Assembly: GCA_023055355.1 (NCBI GenBank)
Contig: JALJCS010000004.1
Span: forward strand, 30,780,744-30,844,743
Source: Agelaius tricolor
Lineage: Eukaryota; Chordata; Aves; Passeriformes; Icteridae
Length of the DNA: 64,000 bases
Direction of reading: 5' to 3'
Both the position numbers and the translations under genes were made by a program. The first letter of the stretch is position 1. Every line of letters starts with the position of its first letter. Positions 1 to 48,700 of the stretch are shown here, piece by piece. Below the pieces are notes generated by a model that saw only the letters and a list, made by a program, of their open reading frames with translations, made no database searches and was not told the origin of the DNA.

Positions 1-33495
<33,495 letters not shown>

Positions 33496-34424
33496 CTGAA
33501 AGAAATATAAGAAATACTTCTTGACTAACTGTACTTGGTTTTATTTATAATATTCATATTCAGTGACAGTACTGTTCTGACACTGAAAAATCATTAGAAC
33601 TTGAAGACAAGCAAATAGCTTAGGTGATTTATGAAAATCTAAGTTTCTCTTCAATTTACCACACAGTCCTAGAGGAAAAGCCACCGACAGTATTAGAGGA
33701 AAAAACAAAATATAAACTTGGGAGTCCAGATAGAGGATTATCACTTCTCACTGGATTTTAGACAGCATGTGCTCACCTGCAATATGCTAATTAAACCTGA
33801 AATCCAAAAGAATTGTTTTAATGAGATCTGTACAACTCATTTTACTCCCAATTTAAACTTAGAAGACAAAAAAAACTAGCACTGATGAAGAGAAGGATAG
33901 AAATAGCATCTTGCAGCTGAGTTTTCTTTGTAAGCAGACACTTCAAAAAAGTGCTGAGATGAGAATCTAACAGACATGGTTTACATCTAGGAATGGGAGA
34001 TCTTCCAAGACCACCTACTTTCAGAAAAAAAAAAAAATTAATCTGCCATCAAAGTAACAGTCCTATCTGATAAATGTCATCAAAGGAGATTAATAATGTA
34101 ATAAATAACCACAGATATATCTGATAATGAAAAAAAAGTTTAAAAATGTGAGATTAGACAGCATATTCCAAAAGCCAGTTGAAGAGTATCTTTGCTTCTC
34201 TGTGGCAGCATCATAATTTTAATTGGTATAATCCCTGCTTAAGACAAAAGCTTAGATAACAGTCGAAAAGCTTGCTTTTTATTAGAAGTCATTCCAAGTA
34301 GCTACCACCTGGAATTCTGCATTTCTTATTCTGAAAATGCAGAATAGGTTCAAACAAGACAATTAAAAATATTTAATTTTTTAGAATCAAAGTATGTTTT
34401 CGGCCACAAAAATGTTGCCCTGAC

Positions 34425-34975
34425 CCCTCCTTCTCTTTGAGCTGAACAACCCTAACTGTCTCAGCCCTTCCTCATGGAAGAGGCACTCCAGCCCTCTGAT
34501 TGTTTTTGTGGCCCTTCTCTGGACTCACTCCAAATGTTCCCTGTCTTTCCTGTGCTAGGGGCCCCAGAGCTGGACACAGGACTTCAAGTGCAGTCTCACA
34601 AAAACACACCAGAGGAGGAGAATCACACCCTTTGACCTGCTGGCAATGCTTCTGTGAATATGGTGAAACTGGTTTTCTGGGGTGCCAGTGCACATTGCCA
34701 GCTCACACCTCAGTTTTTATCTACCAGGATCCCCAAGACTTCATCCACAGGGCTGCTCTCAAATCCATTCACCCTCCAGCCTGTACTGATCCTAGAGATT
34801 GCTCTAACCTAGATGCAAGACCAGGTGCACTTGGCGTTGTTGAACTTCATGAGTTTCCCATGGAATCACTTCTCAGGTCTGCCAAGGGGCCTCTGGATTG
34901 CTGTCCCTTCCCTCAGTCCCTTCAGCTGCACTAGTCAAGTTGGTGTCATTCCCAAACTCACTAAAGGGTCTACAT
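34425..34975 (-). repeat. CR1 LINE internal fragment, minus orientation
   Basis: Phrases such as GAGCTGAACAACCCTAACTG, GGGGCCCCAGAGCTGGACAC, GACCTGCTGGCAATGCTTCT, ACAGGGCTGCTCTCAAATCC and TTGTTGAACTTCATGAG are the complement of the CR1 reverse transcriptase region. The 3' terminal repeats are missing on the left side, so this copy is an internal piece, cut at both ends. The open frame at 34500-34934 on the plus strand is the antisense of this element. Confidence 0.92.
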
Positions 34976-37537
34976 GTTGCTGCTTAATATATTGAATGGT
35001 TAATAAAGATACTGTACTTGAAAATGTAAATGCCTAAGTTAAAAATATGCTTATTGTTCTGCATAGGCATGTGGGTGTTACATTCTTAATGCATTATTTT
35101 CAACAGCTTTTGTTTATATTGAACTCTGTTGCTTTATCAGGAAAGAGCTGTTTGGAACATGTTCTGGTGTTTTTAAAAAAATTTTCTGTTCCTAACTAGA
35201 ATTATCTAAGAAAGAATGAGTGTATGAATATTAATTAATGTGGGCTAAAGATGATGTGTGCTATGGAAACCACAACAGTTATATCAGCAGGAAATAAAAG
35301 CTGAACATCTTAAATAAGGAAAGCATTAACTTAATGAGTTTTGAGATGACAAAAGTATTCAATTACATAAACAAGAGGATAAGACTGTGTTACCACTATG
35401 CTAATTCTGTAGGAAAGAGAAAAGAAAAAAGATACCATCACCAAGTGAAAAATCCATTCTTTTACTTCCCAAACTAAGCAACACAAAGAACCAGTGTGTT
35501 ATAGATATATAAATATGAATGTCTAGACACAAATGTCATTCACTATATTACTTAGGCCCTTATGTAGGGGATACACAGATTTCCTGTGCCTCATTTACAA
35601 AGCCAGCCACCTTTAACTGAAATGATATGTGCTTTTAGCTCCAAAGGTAGCACAGGTAATAAGTCCATGTTTAACTAAGGAAAAAAAGCATCCCTCCTCA
35701 CTCAACAAAGAATAATTGTTTTTTAGAAGAAAAAAAACACCACATGACTATAAACATTATATTTAAAAGATTTCTCACTACCTTTGTCGACATTATGCAA
35801 GACATAATGCTTGTGCTCTACAACTTGCTTTTATAAAACTCTCACAGCTTTAATAACACAGGGAGCCATCTTTAATTACTACAGTAGTTTTTCCAAAATA
35901 CTCCAAAATTAACCCGCTGTTTATTCAAACCTTAACCTGAACTGACAGATTTTTCATCTTGGTCACTAGGCTTTATGTCTATCCAAAACTGAATGGAAAT
36001 GTAATTTGTCAACCTAACTGAAAACTTGTCCAGTTCCAGAGGTGTACTAAACAAATGTGCTTGTGCCTGTCTCTCCTTCATAAAGTCTGTGTATTTACAA
36101 CATATTTGTCCTTTCAAAAAACTCCCATCATTCCCTCTTTGTTTCCATATTAAAAAAATCAATAAACCAAGAAGGGAACCTTGCTTAATCACACCTAAGA
36201 ATGTGAAATAGCAATAAATGCAGTAAAAAATGCAAAGTAAATACTCTACTCACTCTGTTCTATTTGTTGTGCTAATTTCAAAGGTTCCATGTGACAATGT
36301 GAAAAAAAAACTCAATGGATACTATTTGTAAAATTGTGACATCACTTCAAATTAAATAACTTTCAAGTTTGTCTTTTATGTTAAAGTGCAGACAAAGCAG
36401 GTGAAACCAAGAAACAGTCCTACATTATTTTCTTCACTGAAAATAGAAAACATGTTTTCTTGGCCTCTGCCTTATACATGTAAGTAAAGCAGTTATATGG
36501 ACAGTCTCACGTGCAAAGTAACTGAAACACAAGGTCACCACTTACTGGTGAAAATAAAACAAAACTCCATTCACTTATTTTTCTTATCAGACAAGTCTCA
36601 AATTAGACACACTTAGTTTTCCCTGCTTTGGTCCATTCAGAGACCACTATATTAGCACAACAGAAACACTAAACATGGCAAAAAAAATTAACTACTTTTG
36701 ATCTAGTATATTTAAAATATGACCTATTCTTCTGATGGAGCTAAGCATTTAGAGACTAAATATCGGGGAGACAATAGCGTACCTATTCGCAGAACTCTCT
36801 GAGTATAATTTTCTGGAGTATATAGATTTGTTCATACTGTAATTCAAAATAATTTCTGTGTTTTTGTAAAGAATGTAAATAATTCTCACCATTCTATGAA
36901 AGGATTTAACATATTCAGAAAACAGCTTTTGTAGATAAGTTACTCAGTACCACAAAGGTATTTGTTTGAACAACGAAAGCCCCTATACCAAGTCCACACA
37001 CATCTTAGAGTGGATGTCTGACACAACGAAGGCTCAATAAAAAAAATGGCCGAACCAATTATCCAAGTAATAAACAGGAATAGGTAACAAAGTCTGAGGT
37101 AAGGATGATGTTTTGGAGATGACAACTACTAGCTGTAAGACATGTGATTCTGGTACTGATGAACAGAGTATTTGATTCAATAGAATTATTTTATATTCCT
37201 AATACAGGTAATATTTTAAGCCATGGCTTCTAAAGGATAAGATTAATCATTCTATACATTGCTGTAACCACAATCACCAGCATGTACAACAGAACATGTC
37301 TAAATACAATTCTCTGTTGATGTGTGTATCAGCAATGCACCTGAAAATTATTTTCACCAGCCCCACTGGGCTGCAGTAATTCAATAATTTTAAGTCAACA
37401 ATCAAGAAAACAGTTAATGAGATCGAAAATCATGACTCACAGAAGACATTTCACTAAAACATGGAGGACATACAAAATTCTTACAATTTAATAATACACA
37501 TCATTCACAGCCTTCAAAAGATTGGTTTTCAACTTAC

Positions 37538-37620
37538 AGGGTTTCTTTTTGGGGAGGGGGGTGGCAGAAGCATTTGAGGCAACAGGCGGCTCTTGAAGGG
37601 AAGCCTCCTGAGCCAGGGTC
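37538..37620 (-). other. Candidate JAK2 untranslated exon with consensus donor
   Basis: On the minus strand a GTAAGT donor (GT at 37537-37536) follows a G/C-rich stretch that includes CAGGAGGCTTCCC, GAGCCGCC, CAAATGCTTCTG and CAAAAAGAAACCCT. The order of these pieces loosely recalls the last part of the human untranslated exon 2, as I remember it. No strong acceptor is seen; the 5' boundary is a guess. Low confidence until transcripts are mapped. Confidence 0.25.
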
Positions 37621-40600
37621 TTTAGCCATACCACTTCAAATGTATAATTTCAAAGGTTTAAAAATGAAAGCATCCTCTCACTACAGATAAATCCTCAACA
37701 GTTAATTACCTTTTTATCACTTGGGAAATCTCTGTACTAAACATGGGAGTGATGAAGCCCTTTAAATAAGCATGTCACAAGACATCCGCTTGCTGCAGGA
37801 ATCCACAGAAAGTCAGAAAAAGCAGGCACGCATGCAGAGGTGGAACATATTGTATCTGCATTAAAAGTACAATATTAAAAAATGTTAATGGCTGTGAACA
37901 ATACATAATGAATGATTATTGAAGAAATCAAATCTGCTTTTAGATACAGATGAAGTGATCCCCTCCTGTCTTATTTGCCCAAATTCCTATCCTCTTTACC
38001 AAGAACTTTTTAAATTTAGTCTTTTTTAAATACAAAATTTAAAAAAAAAATGAAACCACATTTTTGGTACTGAGACTGCTTCTCAGTTCTAGCAAGAAAG
38101 TGGAATAGAAGCTAGATACCTGACTTCAAACATTATCACCAGTTTTTTTTGCACACAACATGTTTTTCTTTTCTGTGAATACAGCACCAGTTTAAAAAAA
38201 ACTGCTGATGGCATTACATAGAGAAAATAGAAACAAAAAAGGGAAAGTAATCACAAAAAGAGACATGGTATGTTCACTTCATGTAATAAGCCACAACAAT
38301 TAATTCTCTTTGAAAACTGACAACATCCACACATTTCAATTCATGTGGAAGTTAAGATCAACTGTCTTGCAGCAGGAAGGGCAAGGGCACACCCACCCTT
38401 TGCTCTCATTGCACAACACTTCTGTGGTTGCAGGAAACTATTTGAAAGTGCTTAAGCACAACAGCAGCTTCCTGCAGCAATGGAAAAATATATATATTCC
38501 CTTTGTGACCCTCCCAACACAGAAAGGGCCTGACAGAGAACCAAAAATTGATTTTAAAACTGAACAAAGGTGAGGGAAATAAAATGGGAGTTTGAAGGGG
38601 GCAGAATTCAGAATGGAGAACTCTTCAAATTTTATGTTGGATGACTCTTCAGACAGGTATCCCCCTGAACAGGAGTGAAGACTTCAACACAGCTTCCTCA
38701 GTGCCATGTGCTGTGTTGACTGAGTCTATCACGAATACCACACTCCCTTCTTCCGTCCCCAAAAAAGAACCCATCTCAGTGAGCAGTAAATTCAGCTTCT
38801 TTCCCCACAGAAGTCAGACTGGTGGCAATGATTAGCATTTCTCCTCTTGCAATACTAGCTTTAGAGACAGACAGTTATCCCTTGCTTGGACAGCTGTGTA
38901 TTTTGTATGCACCTCCTCCAAGCGCTTCAGACCATACAAGGATCTGATGTGTGAAGGCCAGCACAGTCAGCACAAGTTTTTTCCATACCTGTGCTGAAAT
39001 GCTGGAAGGAGAGAGGAAGGGTTGTTTGGGGGAGAGCTGTCTATCTCTGACCTACTGAGCACACATTCCATGCACACTGATCTGAGAGCACGACCTTCAA
39101 ACAAAGCAGAGAACAACCACCTGTTCATGCAGGTTTCAGATCAAGGGGCCTTGTGGGTATTCTAATTTATCTTCTATTTTTAAAGTACTGTTCCATGCTC
39201 AGAACTGCTAGCATTTAAGTCCCAGTCAGGCTCCTGAATTTAACCAAAACTGCATGAAGATTTATCTATGTTTAACTATGTTGTTTTTCCACAAATCCAG
39301 CAGAATAAGGATTGCAACATTTTGAATACCTTTGATAATACTGTAGCTTGTGCTTCACAGGCAAAAAAATCAATGAAGCAGCCTAACAGAAAATCTGTTC
39401 TTCACATGATGAACAAAAATAATTGCTTGTTTATGAAGAAGCAGCTTTCAGCTGTGAACAAGAAGCATGGACACTCAGAGATTAAAAACTCCAAGCTCAA
39501 CAGGTTCATGTGACATATTTCTCTCTTTCTCCCTCACCCCATCTACAGGATCTGCATTAAGGCCTTATAAAACTATTCAGTTCACACACTTTTAGACTAA
39601 GTCTCATCTAATAAAAATTACTCCTTTAGAAGCAGACCTGCTGCACCGATCTCACAGTGCACCATCTTGTCAGTGACCTAGCTCCCCTATTTCCTCCTTC
39701 CTTCTATTTGTTCAAGTCTACACCATCTTACATTTCTGGTAGCTGCAAGGATGTAAATGCCCAATTCCAAAATGAACTCAAGAGACTAATTAACCTCAGC
39801 CAAAATAAATTACTCCATCATCTCTGATTTGCCACTGTCTGCAAAGAGCACAATACAGCATTTGTTATTTCAACAAGTCTTCAGAACTGCTATAAATACA
39901 ATTAATGTTTGTGCCTGTGTCACCAACTGCTCAGTTTACTAGTGAAAGAAGAAAGATTAAATAGTATTTTCTATTGACAAGCAAGGCCTTGAAGACATAA
40001 GCTGTCTCCCAACAGCTCAGTATGCTTACTGCCAGTAAACCAAAGATGACAGTAATGCGCACACTGTCCATCTGCTTATATACATGTCCTTCTTTCAAGG
40101 AATTTGAATGAACATCAATAATGAAAGCCTTCCCAAGTAATGGTGGGTAGGTGGTACAGCAGGGTGCATTGCCTGGAATGGGATGAACCAACTTGAACAA
40201 TGCTCTATTTTGCAAAGCTATCTATAGTGAACTAAAGAGGGTGTCATGCTGCTTTCGGTGTTGGGTTATGCTAAACCGGCTTGACTCATCAACACCAAAG
40301 TTTAACATGCTGATAATGAGGTGGAGATGTGGCAGATCTGGTAAAGTGTCCTTATCTAAAAATGCTAAGGTGACACAGTTGTCGATACAGGTAAGTAACA
40401 TCAATCTCTACTTAATAGTTTTTACGGGGTTTCTTTGCTAGCTTTAATGGAATTGCTTTAATAAAATTGTTTTGACATAGCACACACTATACTATCCTAA
40501 TTTTAGCTTCTATAATGCATAGTAAATAATTCTGATTAAGATCTTCATGTCTAATCATTAATTATAGTAAATAATTCATTTTTATATTATTAGATCTGGT

Positions 40601-43600
40601 TTGCCTCCCTTAATCCTGTGGGACAAAGCTGTACAAAGGTTCAATGACAACCCTATAATTTCTTAGACCTAAAACTATTAGTTTGGCATTAAGATTGGAT
40701 CTAGCCACACCAGGCTCCTCTTTGAGAAGGAGTTTAAAAGGCAAGCGCGTCCCTTCTGCACCTCATGACTCAATGGGAACTTTTCTAATAAACTTTGTAT
40801 GAAGGTCTCACTCTACCTGTGACAGGAGATTAAGACTGCAGCAAAGTATCATAAAAAGTGCTAACAAGTCTTAATGTTAGCTGGCAGTGATAGAACATCA
40901 CAAGGGTATTATGCATGTTGTTCCAAGACGACCAAAAATCAAGTTTTTACCTCTAAATCCAAACTTAGACTGAGAAAAACGTCAGCTTCCCACTTGCCAT
41001 AATTTTGGCTAGTTTGTTTGATTTACACTTAATATGTATAATTAATATTTAATTACAGTCTTTGCAGTTCAGTTTGAATACACAGACAAATGGAGCACAA
41101 TTAAACATGCCCATAACAAGTGCTCAGCATGGCTTGTTATGCTATTAAAAGTTTAAAATCTTATGACAATAACAATAGTTTTCATATTCAGCATATATGA
41201 CATGAGTTATCCTTGCAAATCTGATTTTCTTTGCATGTGCAAGCTTGTTTCAGTGGGCTGCTTTAAAAACAAAAGTATACTAAATTCAAGGAAGCAAATG
41301 CATACACTATGCTGACAGGCAATAAAGTATTGTATTTTTAAAACATCACCTGTTACAGAAGGACAGCGCTTTTTAATGGACCAACAAAAGGTTACAAAGG
41401 CCTTGTGCAGTCCAAACATGCCACATCAGTGAGAATTTCACCAAAAAAATCACAGCAACAGATTCATATATTTCCAATACATATTCATAAGAAAATATCC
41501 TCCTGACTAACTTTGCCAAAATATTCAACAATACTTTTAAAAATACTAAGCAATCTGGAAAATCTGAGAACTTTTTTCCATTATTTGGATAACATTCATA
41601 AATAAAATTAATCTCCATTTTAAATGCACTATCTTCTGCATTAAAACTCTGTTGTCTTTTCTCAGGTAATATTTATTCTGACCTTAAAACCAGCTTTCAC
41701 AAAAATATAAAATATTCTCCTAAAGCATATTCAAAGATGTTTAGTTAACAAGGAGTGCATTTTCAGTTTTCATGGTCATTTTTCTGATATGCTCTGCCTA
41801 TTGTTCTTCTGCCATGAGGTAAAGCCACATAAGAAAACAACTGCTCCTACAAGTAACAAGCCAAAAATTAAGTTACTCCACAGGAGTTTTCCTATATTAT
41901 CAGCTGCATACTAATAGCACTCAAGAACTTTTCCTACACCAAAATTTGAATGCATGTGGTAGCAAGCAAATACATACAGAAGGTGACAGATTAACATATC
42001 AATGACAAAACATGCCCCCCAAAAAAAGAAAGGTAGAGAGCAAAGATAACATTTGCTTACAGTTTTCACTTGGAAAACCACTCCCAGTATCCACAATTCA
42101 GTCCATGAACTTGTGTGTAAGAAAAGAATAATGGTCCTGGCCTGATCTGCTTGCATGACACACAAGGACTAAGTGGATACCTGTTAATATGAGGATTATC
42201 CCATTTTCATTCTGATTAGAAATTTTAAAATTGTTAGTTTTAAGTTCTTCACAAGAGAATGAAGTGATCAGTGTACTTATTGAGGAAGAAAACTACCTGG
42301 GGCTGCTGTCAGAAAATGAATGAGCACCGTGCTCAGGTAGAAGCCTCAACACCACAGTAACATGCCAAGTAGGTGAGTTACCAGAGAAGTAATCAAATCA
42401 AAGACTTGCCCAGAAGAAACAGCTCTGTTTAGATTCCATTAGAACTTTGGAAAAAGTTGGTCCATATCTGCAAAACATTTCAGTTTCACCATGGTGATAA
42501 ATTTCAGCAAAAGTCTATTTCATCAGAAAATTTCCAAGCAATTCAAATAGTTGCCCAATCATTTGGCACAGATTATGTCCCAAGATAATAGCATCTGAGG
42601 GTCCTTAGTCCATTCAGAGCCACCATTATCTGCACATCTTTATATACGCAGAAGACATAGGAAAAGTACCAATAATGGCTCAGGGAGGCCTTTTGCATAA
42701 AGCATGTGAAAAATATCACCAATTTACCTTTATTAGCTTACATATCTCCCAAATTCTTTTAACATGATGCAATAAAAGATGACAACACCAAAATTAGGAC
42801 TAAGTGATATTTTCACAAGTATGGTACATCATACTAGATTTTTTTTTGTAAACTGTACTGAAAATTGAGTACTGTTTAATAGCTTAAAACATGAACAAAA
42901 GATTGTCCCAAGTTACTCACTAAAGCACAGGTCTTCCTGAATTGGTTCTTTGATTTCTTTCAGAAAGACATTAAATAGGAATTCCCAATGCCCCTGTGTA
43001 CATGGGGAAACTAATTCAAAGTAAAAAGCAGGATTGCTTGCTACTGGTCTCATTCTGCCTAGTTGGATTTTGGTTACAAAAAACTACTCTACAGTGAGCA
43101 ATCAAAGCACCAGTTTCTACACAGGAAAAACTACCAATGTATTATGAAGAAGTTGAGAAATGATAAAAAAAGATTTGATGAAAAAATATTAATGTCAAAA
43201 AGTATTCCAACAACCACCAAAGAAGAAGAAAAAAGTATTTTTCTATTAAAAGTCATTTTTGTTAAAAATACTGTCTTTTACCTTCAACTTACTTTGAAGT
43301 TAAAAATACTTCAACAACCTCTAGAGAATATACAAGACAGTTACAACCTCACTCACAAGTTAAAAAATACTGGAAGTGCAAACAAAAGCAAAAATTACAA
43401 CACCAAAGTAGTCTGTGAAATTACTTCATTTTCTTAAATGTTGCAAGATTGAGACAGTCGGGATGTGATGCTGGAAGACACTTTTGAAAAGCTAGCTATT
43501 CTTTCCCAGATGCAATTCCTGCTGTCATAATTGAAGAGCCATTTGTGAAAACATGAACCAGCACTTGTCTCTACAGTACTGCAGGGCCAAAGAATAGCAT

Positions 43601-45730
43601 CAACAGTTGCAAAGCAGATGTTGGCTTACAGATGCTGTCAAGAGCCACACAGGCTGGTGCTAAGCTATCACAAGTCATACACATTCCACACTGCAGTCAG
43701 TGAGTGCTGAAGAGTGGCACGGCAGGCACCAGCTGTGTCACAATGGAAAAGGTTTCAAACCAGTTGCTCTTCTCCCAGCCTTTTGTGGCAGGCAGGGATT
43801 TCCCAGGTACATTCTGGTTTTAGCAGCTTAACTGTGGAATAGATAGAACAGAGAACAGCCAAGACCCACTACTTGCTGTGGTCTGGTACTTCTGAAAGAT
43901 GTCAACTTTCGACAAAGTTCTTTATCCTCTCCCTCTACAGATGGACTCTGGAGTTCTGAGTCTATAAAAATATTATCCTCTAACTAAATATCAACACAAC
44001 AGTTTAACCAAGCAGAGTTATTTACTGGTAGAAATTAAAAAGTTTTCTTCCTCACAGAAGAAAGATAGTTTCTCACAGCAAACATTTCTGTGAGGAAAAC
44101 CAGTCATAACTCTTTCCAGTTGCCATTGGCTATTAGTATAAATTACCCTGCTTGCATTTGTTCAGGAAGCTTTTTCCAAGACCTGGATTTTAAAAAGTTA
44201 AACTCTTTTGGACTTCCTTCTGAATTCTGTCATCTTCATTTTCTTGCACTCTTATCTCACTTCCCCAGTCTGGCAACTTCCCTCCTCAGAGCTTAGTAAC
44301 ACTACAGCCTCTACAGTAACTGTCATATGTGTTTACACTACATGCAGAGCTCAAGAAGGCTGAAGAGCTAGAATTTTCCTGAGAACCAGGAGCAGAAGAT
44401 TATGTAGTAGGGATAAAGGGCAGTGACATCACGAAGTATCCTCTAGGCAAGTAGGAGGTAAACAGAAAGAGGAAGAGCCATTCTAAAGGCAAATGTCAAA
44501 ACAATGTTTAAAAACATGCTTTCCCCTTCACGGTTTATTTTGTGGCTTTTCTCTTTCAACACAGATTGCATTTAGTAACATAGAAGAAAAAAAGAGACAA
44601 AAGAAAAAAAAGAGGGAAATTAATGATCCTGATTCCTGCCCAAGAATCAGAACATCTTAAGAAAAAAATCTGTTACTCAAACCTCAAAGACTGTTTAATG
44701 AAATTTGCAGTCACTTAAGTGAGAAATAATTCCATGGAACAGTAACACCAGGTCTCTTCATTCTATCATTCTAGGTGAAATGGTGCCTTCCAGTTTCAAC
44801 TCCAGAATATCCCAACTGAAACTACTACTCTTTGCCAAACTTCGAAATATCTACCCTTAGAGATTAAAGGTACACTTTTACAGTCTGTCATACACAGTAA
44901 AGTACCATGGAGAATATAATAATCATAAACCCAACCAGCTCTTCTGTCTACAAAAAGAAAAACCACAAGAAGATCCACTATGCTCAACATAACACAATGT
45001 TATGTTTGTAAGATGTCACTCCTGCTGCTCCCAATTTCACAGATTATTTGGCTTCTTTCCCCTCCCAGTTTTCATCATCTGACCAAAGCAAAGGGTAAAG
45101 TGGTCTTGGACAAGAAAATTGCAATAGTAGGCTGAGAGATAAAACATGCATTACCTTGATTCCTGTAACATTTTTTCTGGGAAAAATATGGGAGAAAACA
45201 AATCTAGTAAATCTGAGACAGAGACATCAAAAATGTGAAAACATCTGGATGAAGGAACTACTCCTATGCCAGCTACACTATCTGAACAGAATCTGGAAAC
45301 ACGTGCTTCAACAAATTAGCTCTTTGCAGAAATAACTGTCAGCATGTAAACAGGATAACAGTTAAGTCAGAGTGAATCAGCAAACTCTTCCAAACAGCCA
45401 AGAGCAATAGATGTCAGTGTCTCCTCTGGACTCTCCAGAAATATTTTCTTCAGCCTACCCTGCTTTTTAAGCTTCAGTTAAGAAACTGTACTTCAAAAGG
45501 TCAGATCTAATGCAAATTTCATTGTACAAATTCCCTCCTCAAGGTGTGGGAGTTTCTAGGGGATTTTGGTGTCATTGCCCTCCTTCCTCCTTGTCTTTGG
45601 AAAAGTGCCTAAAGTCTTGTAAAGGAAACCAAGCTGGCTCTTTACAGTGACACATCAGTTACAGGAACCCAGGACACTAATGTTATTTACAGCCCTGCCT
45701 TAAAAAACACTCTCCTCCTCAGAAAACCAA

Positions 45731-45752
45731 GCAAACAAACAAACAAACAAAT
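45731..45752 (+). repeat. (AAAC)n simple repeat
   Basis: Short run of AAAC/CAAA tetranucleotides within an A/C-rich stretch. Confidence 0.75.
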
Positions 45753-48700
45753 CCCCCCAAAAATCCAGCCAAAGGAAAAACCAACAAAACAGAACACTCC
45801 CCTCCCTGCTCTCCAACTTAGATCCCATACAGTTTCAACAAGGTTTCAACTAGGTACTTTTATGAAAGTAGAGTCAGGGCCTGATCACATAAAATGAGAC
45901 AACAAAACATAACAAAGACCATCTGAGAGATACAAACAACAATCTGAGATATTCAAGCAACTGCCACAGAAATATTTCAAATAAAGTTATTTTTGTAGAA
46001 GTTTGATTAAATAGTAAAGTCAAGACTGTAAATGCATTCACAAGCCTATCAAATAATGATTCAGAGTTCAATCACTGTACCAATATATAAATATTTATAT
46101 CAATATATTAACATTGCAATTATATAGAAAGATATTATAACATATAAATACTGCAGCTTCTTGTTACTCTTTAGAAGAAGAGCTGAAGTATTTTTGCAAA
46201 AGAATACATTCTTTTTTTTAAATCCTATGTTAATGCTTAGTATTGCTGAATAATTTATGACAGCAATGTTGATGCTTTATCTTTACAATTCAGGAAAATG
46301 TACTTGCTTGATAGTTTATTTAGGGTTTCCTTAAACACCAATGGCCTGCGAGTTCTCCACTTGTTCCCTATCTGAAATACCAGACAGCTTTTTCAAAGAT
46401 ACTGCACTACTTGCTTTGCCAAGATCATGTTATCTCCATAAACGCAGATTGTCAGAAAAAAATGCTGGCCAGAAAACCCAGAGCTCTGAAAGCGAACAAA
46501 GGTTTTTCATAAAATATACCACCAGCAGAGATTCTGCAGAAGTCTAATAGAAGTGACAAGGAGAAAGAAACATTAAGTTAAGACAAGCATATTTTCACAA
46601 TGTAGCATTTCAAATAGTCTGTGTTCTCTTGAACATTTTAAAAAAAGAACAGACTGGTGCTTCCCCAAACACTGCAGAAAAGTCAAATTATCATCATGTG
46701 TATCCAGTATTTACAGAACTCTGTTTTGAGTATGATTAAGCATTCAATTGTGCACTTCACTTTCAAAGAGAAAGAAAATATTCCAAAATAAGATAAACTG
46801 AGAAGTTCCTATATTCACATTGACTGTTCCCCAAGCTCTGAAATAAGAATGACACAAACCTTTTTTCATGATTTTTGAAATGATATCCTGAAATACCATA
46901 AGAAAATTGCAGAAGACAAGAGCATGAAAATTGTGCCCCAACAGACTAAAAAGATCTAGCGGACTACCTGACAGTCTCAAGAAATAAAAAACATAGTGGA
47001 AAAACAAGGAACTGTTTAAATGAGATATACAATAGCTTTAGAATAAATAACTATTTAAAAACCATTTTTTTTCTTTCAGAAACAAGAATGTCAAACTACT
47101 GAAAAAAAAACAGTTAAGAAAGACGTAGATTCTGTATTTCCTGATTTTAAAACATGAAGAGTAGATGCACTGTTACAAAATAGGTTTTAGATAATCCTAT
47201 GTTACTGAACTTGATGAAGGGAGGAATAAAGCCCAAGTGTAACTGACTGGTTTATGATATATAGAAGATTAGACAGGAAGATACAGTGTTCTTTTCTGGA
47301 TTTTAAAATAAGATGTTACAGATTGTGTTATTATCAGTTCCTTTATGACAAGCCATTATAAAATAAAGATTAAGCATTCATAGCACAACAGTATTTAATA
47401 ACTGGTCAGTTGTTGAAAAAATGTTACATTGCAAAATTCCCACTAAACAATTATTTAACTCCCACTGAAATTCTTTCTGATGACAGAAAACTAGAAAAAA
47501 AATCCTGAAAACACTCAGATCTCTCAGTACCTAAGTCAAACTCCAACACAAGTTTTGCCTCTGAGCCCTGAAGGCTTTCACCCACCTTTCAATGTCCTTA
47601 GCATTGTGGGAACTCACCCAAATTTTCTGCAGAGGTATGCACTCAGTAACACAAACCAGGGCACCTCAGCTCTCCCTGCAAGTCCCCACTCCAACTCAGC
47701 AATCATACTGTTCTAATCATGTCTAAAAGCATCTTTTTCCAACCCACTCATGGATAGGAAATTTGAATCTACCAAGGTGATCTGTTCAAAATCTAAGATA
47801 TTCCATTCTCTAAATTACATAACAACAACTCTTTCCTAGATCATCTCAGACTTACAAGCCACTTAAGTTTTTTACAGAACTTTTCAGCATATTTGGCATA
47901 GTAATTTGCAGCTTCACTTCAGCTGTGATGAAATAAAAATTTCATATCTCTCCCCAGGTTTTGGAACCAGCTGTTGCACAGAAGTGTGGACCCCAAGAAC
48001 CACTTCCAAAAGTAAAGCAGAACAACTAATGCAAAGTTGACAAAAGCAAGCTGTGACCATGATGCAATGAAAAATCCAGCTAGTCCCCCCAAAAATGTCT
48101 GTAAACAATACTGCAGACTCTTTGACACTATTTCATTGAATGCAATGATTAGATAAGCTGGAGCTAAGTCTAGAATACAATACAAAGTGCAACACAGTTT
48201 ATTACAGCCAAGTTTCTTCATAATTTGCTAATTATAATAAATTCTTACTCAAATACTGAGTAAGATTTGTCTCCATCTGAACTAGTTGCTCTAAGAGGTA
48301 AAGTTTTGTACATACATTTGCAAGACAAATTGCTTGAAGCCCACTGAAATGAACACAAAGATTAAAACCAACCATGGCCTCTCCTCTCCTTATGCATGCT
48401 TTCAGCTCCCAAAGATATTCCTAAACAAACTACAAATCACTATAAATACTAGTAGTTCTTAGATTTGCTAAATATAATTCAAATTAGCAAACAAAAGCCA
48501 ATTAAAAATCCTAGGCAGGAATTAATAATGTCTGAGCAGACCACTTCTGACCAGGCATTCCAGCACCTATAAAAGGACATCCCTCTCCCCTCTATGGCCC
48601 TTTAGAGTTTGTCATGTCTACCAGTAACCAGGCTTTTAAATACTTTTTTTTCCTTAACTGGGATTTAGTAAGGACTTCGATTACTAGTAAGTACAATAAA

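Noticed and set aside
34500..34934. A 144-codon open frame on the plus strand
   Set aside because: It lies wholly in a minus-orientation CR1 fragment and reads the antisense strand of the old reverse transcriptase region. It is not a gene.
43063..43437. A 124-codon Lys/Asn-rich open frame
   Set aside because: The amino-acid content follows the A-rich DNA, no family is recognisable, and no splice-linked neighbours were found.
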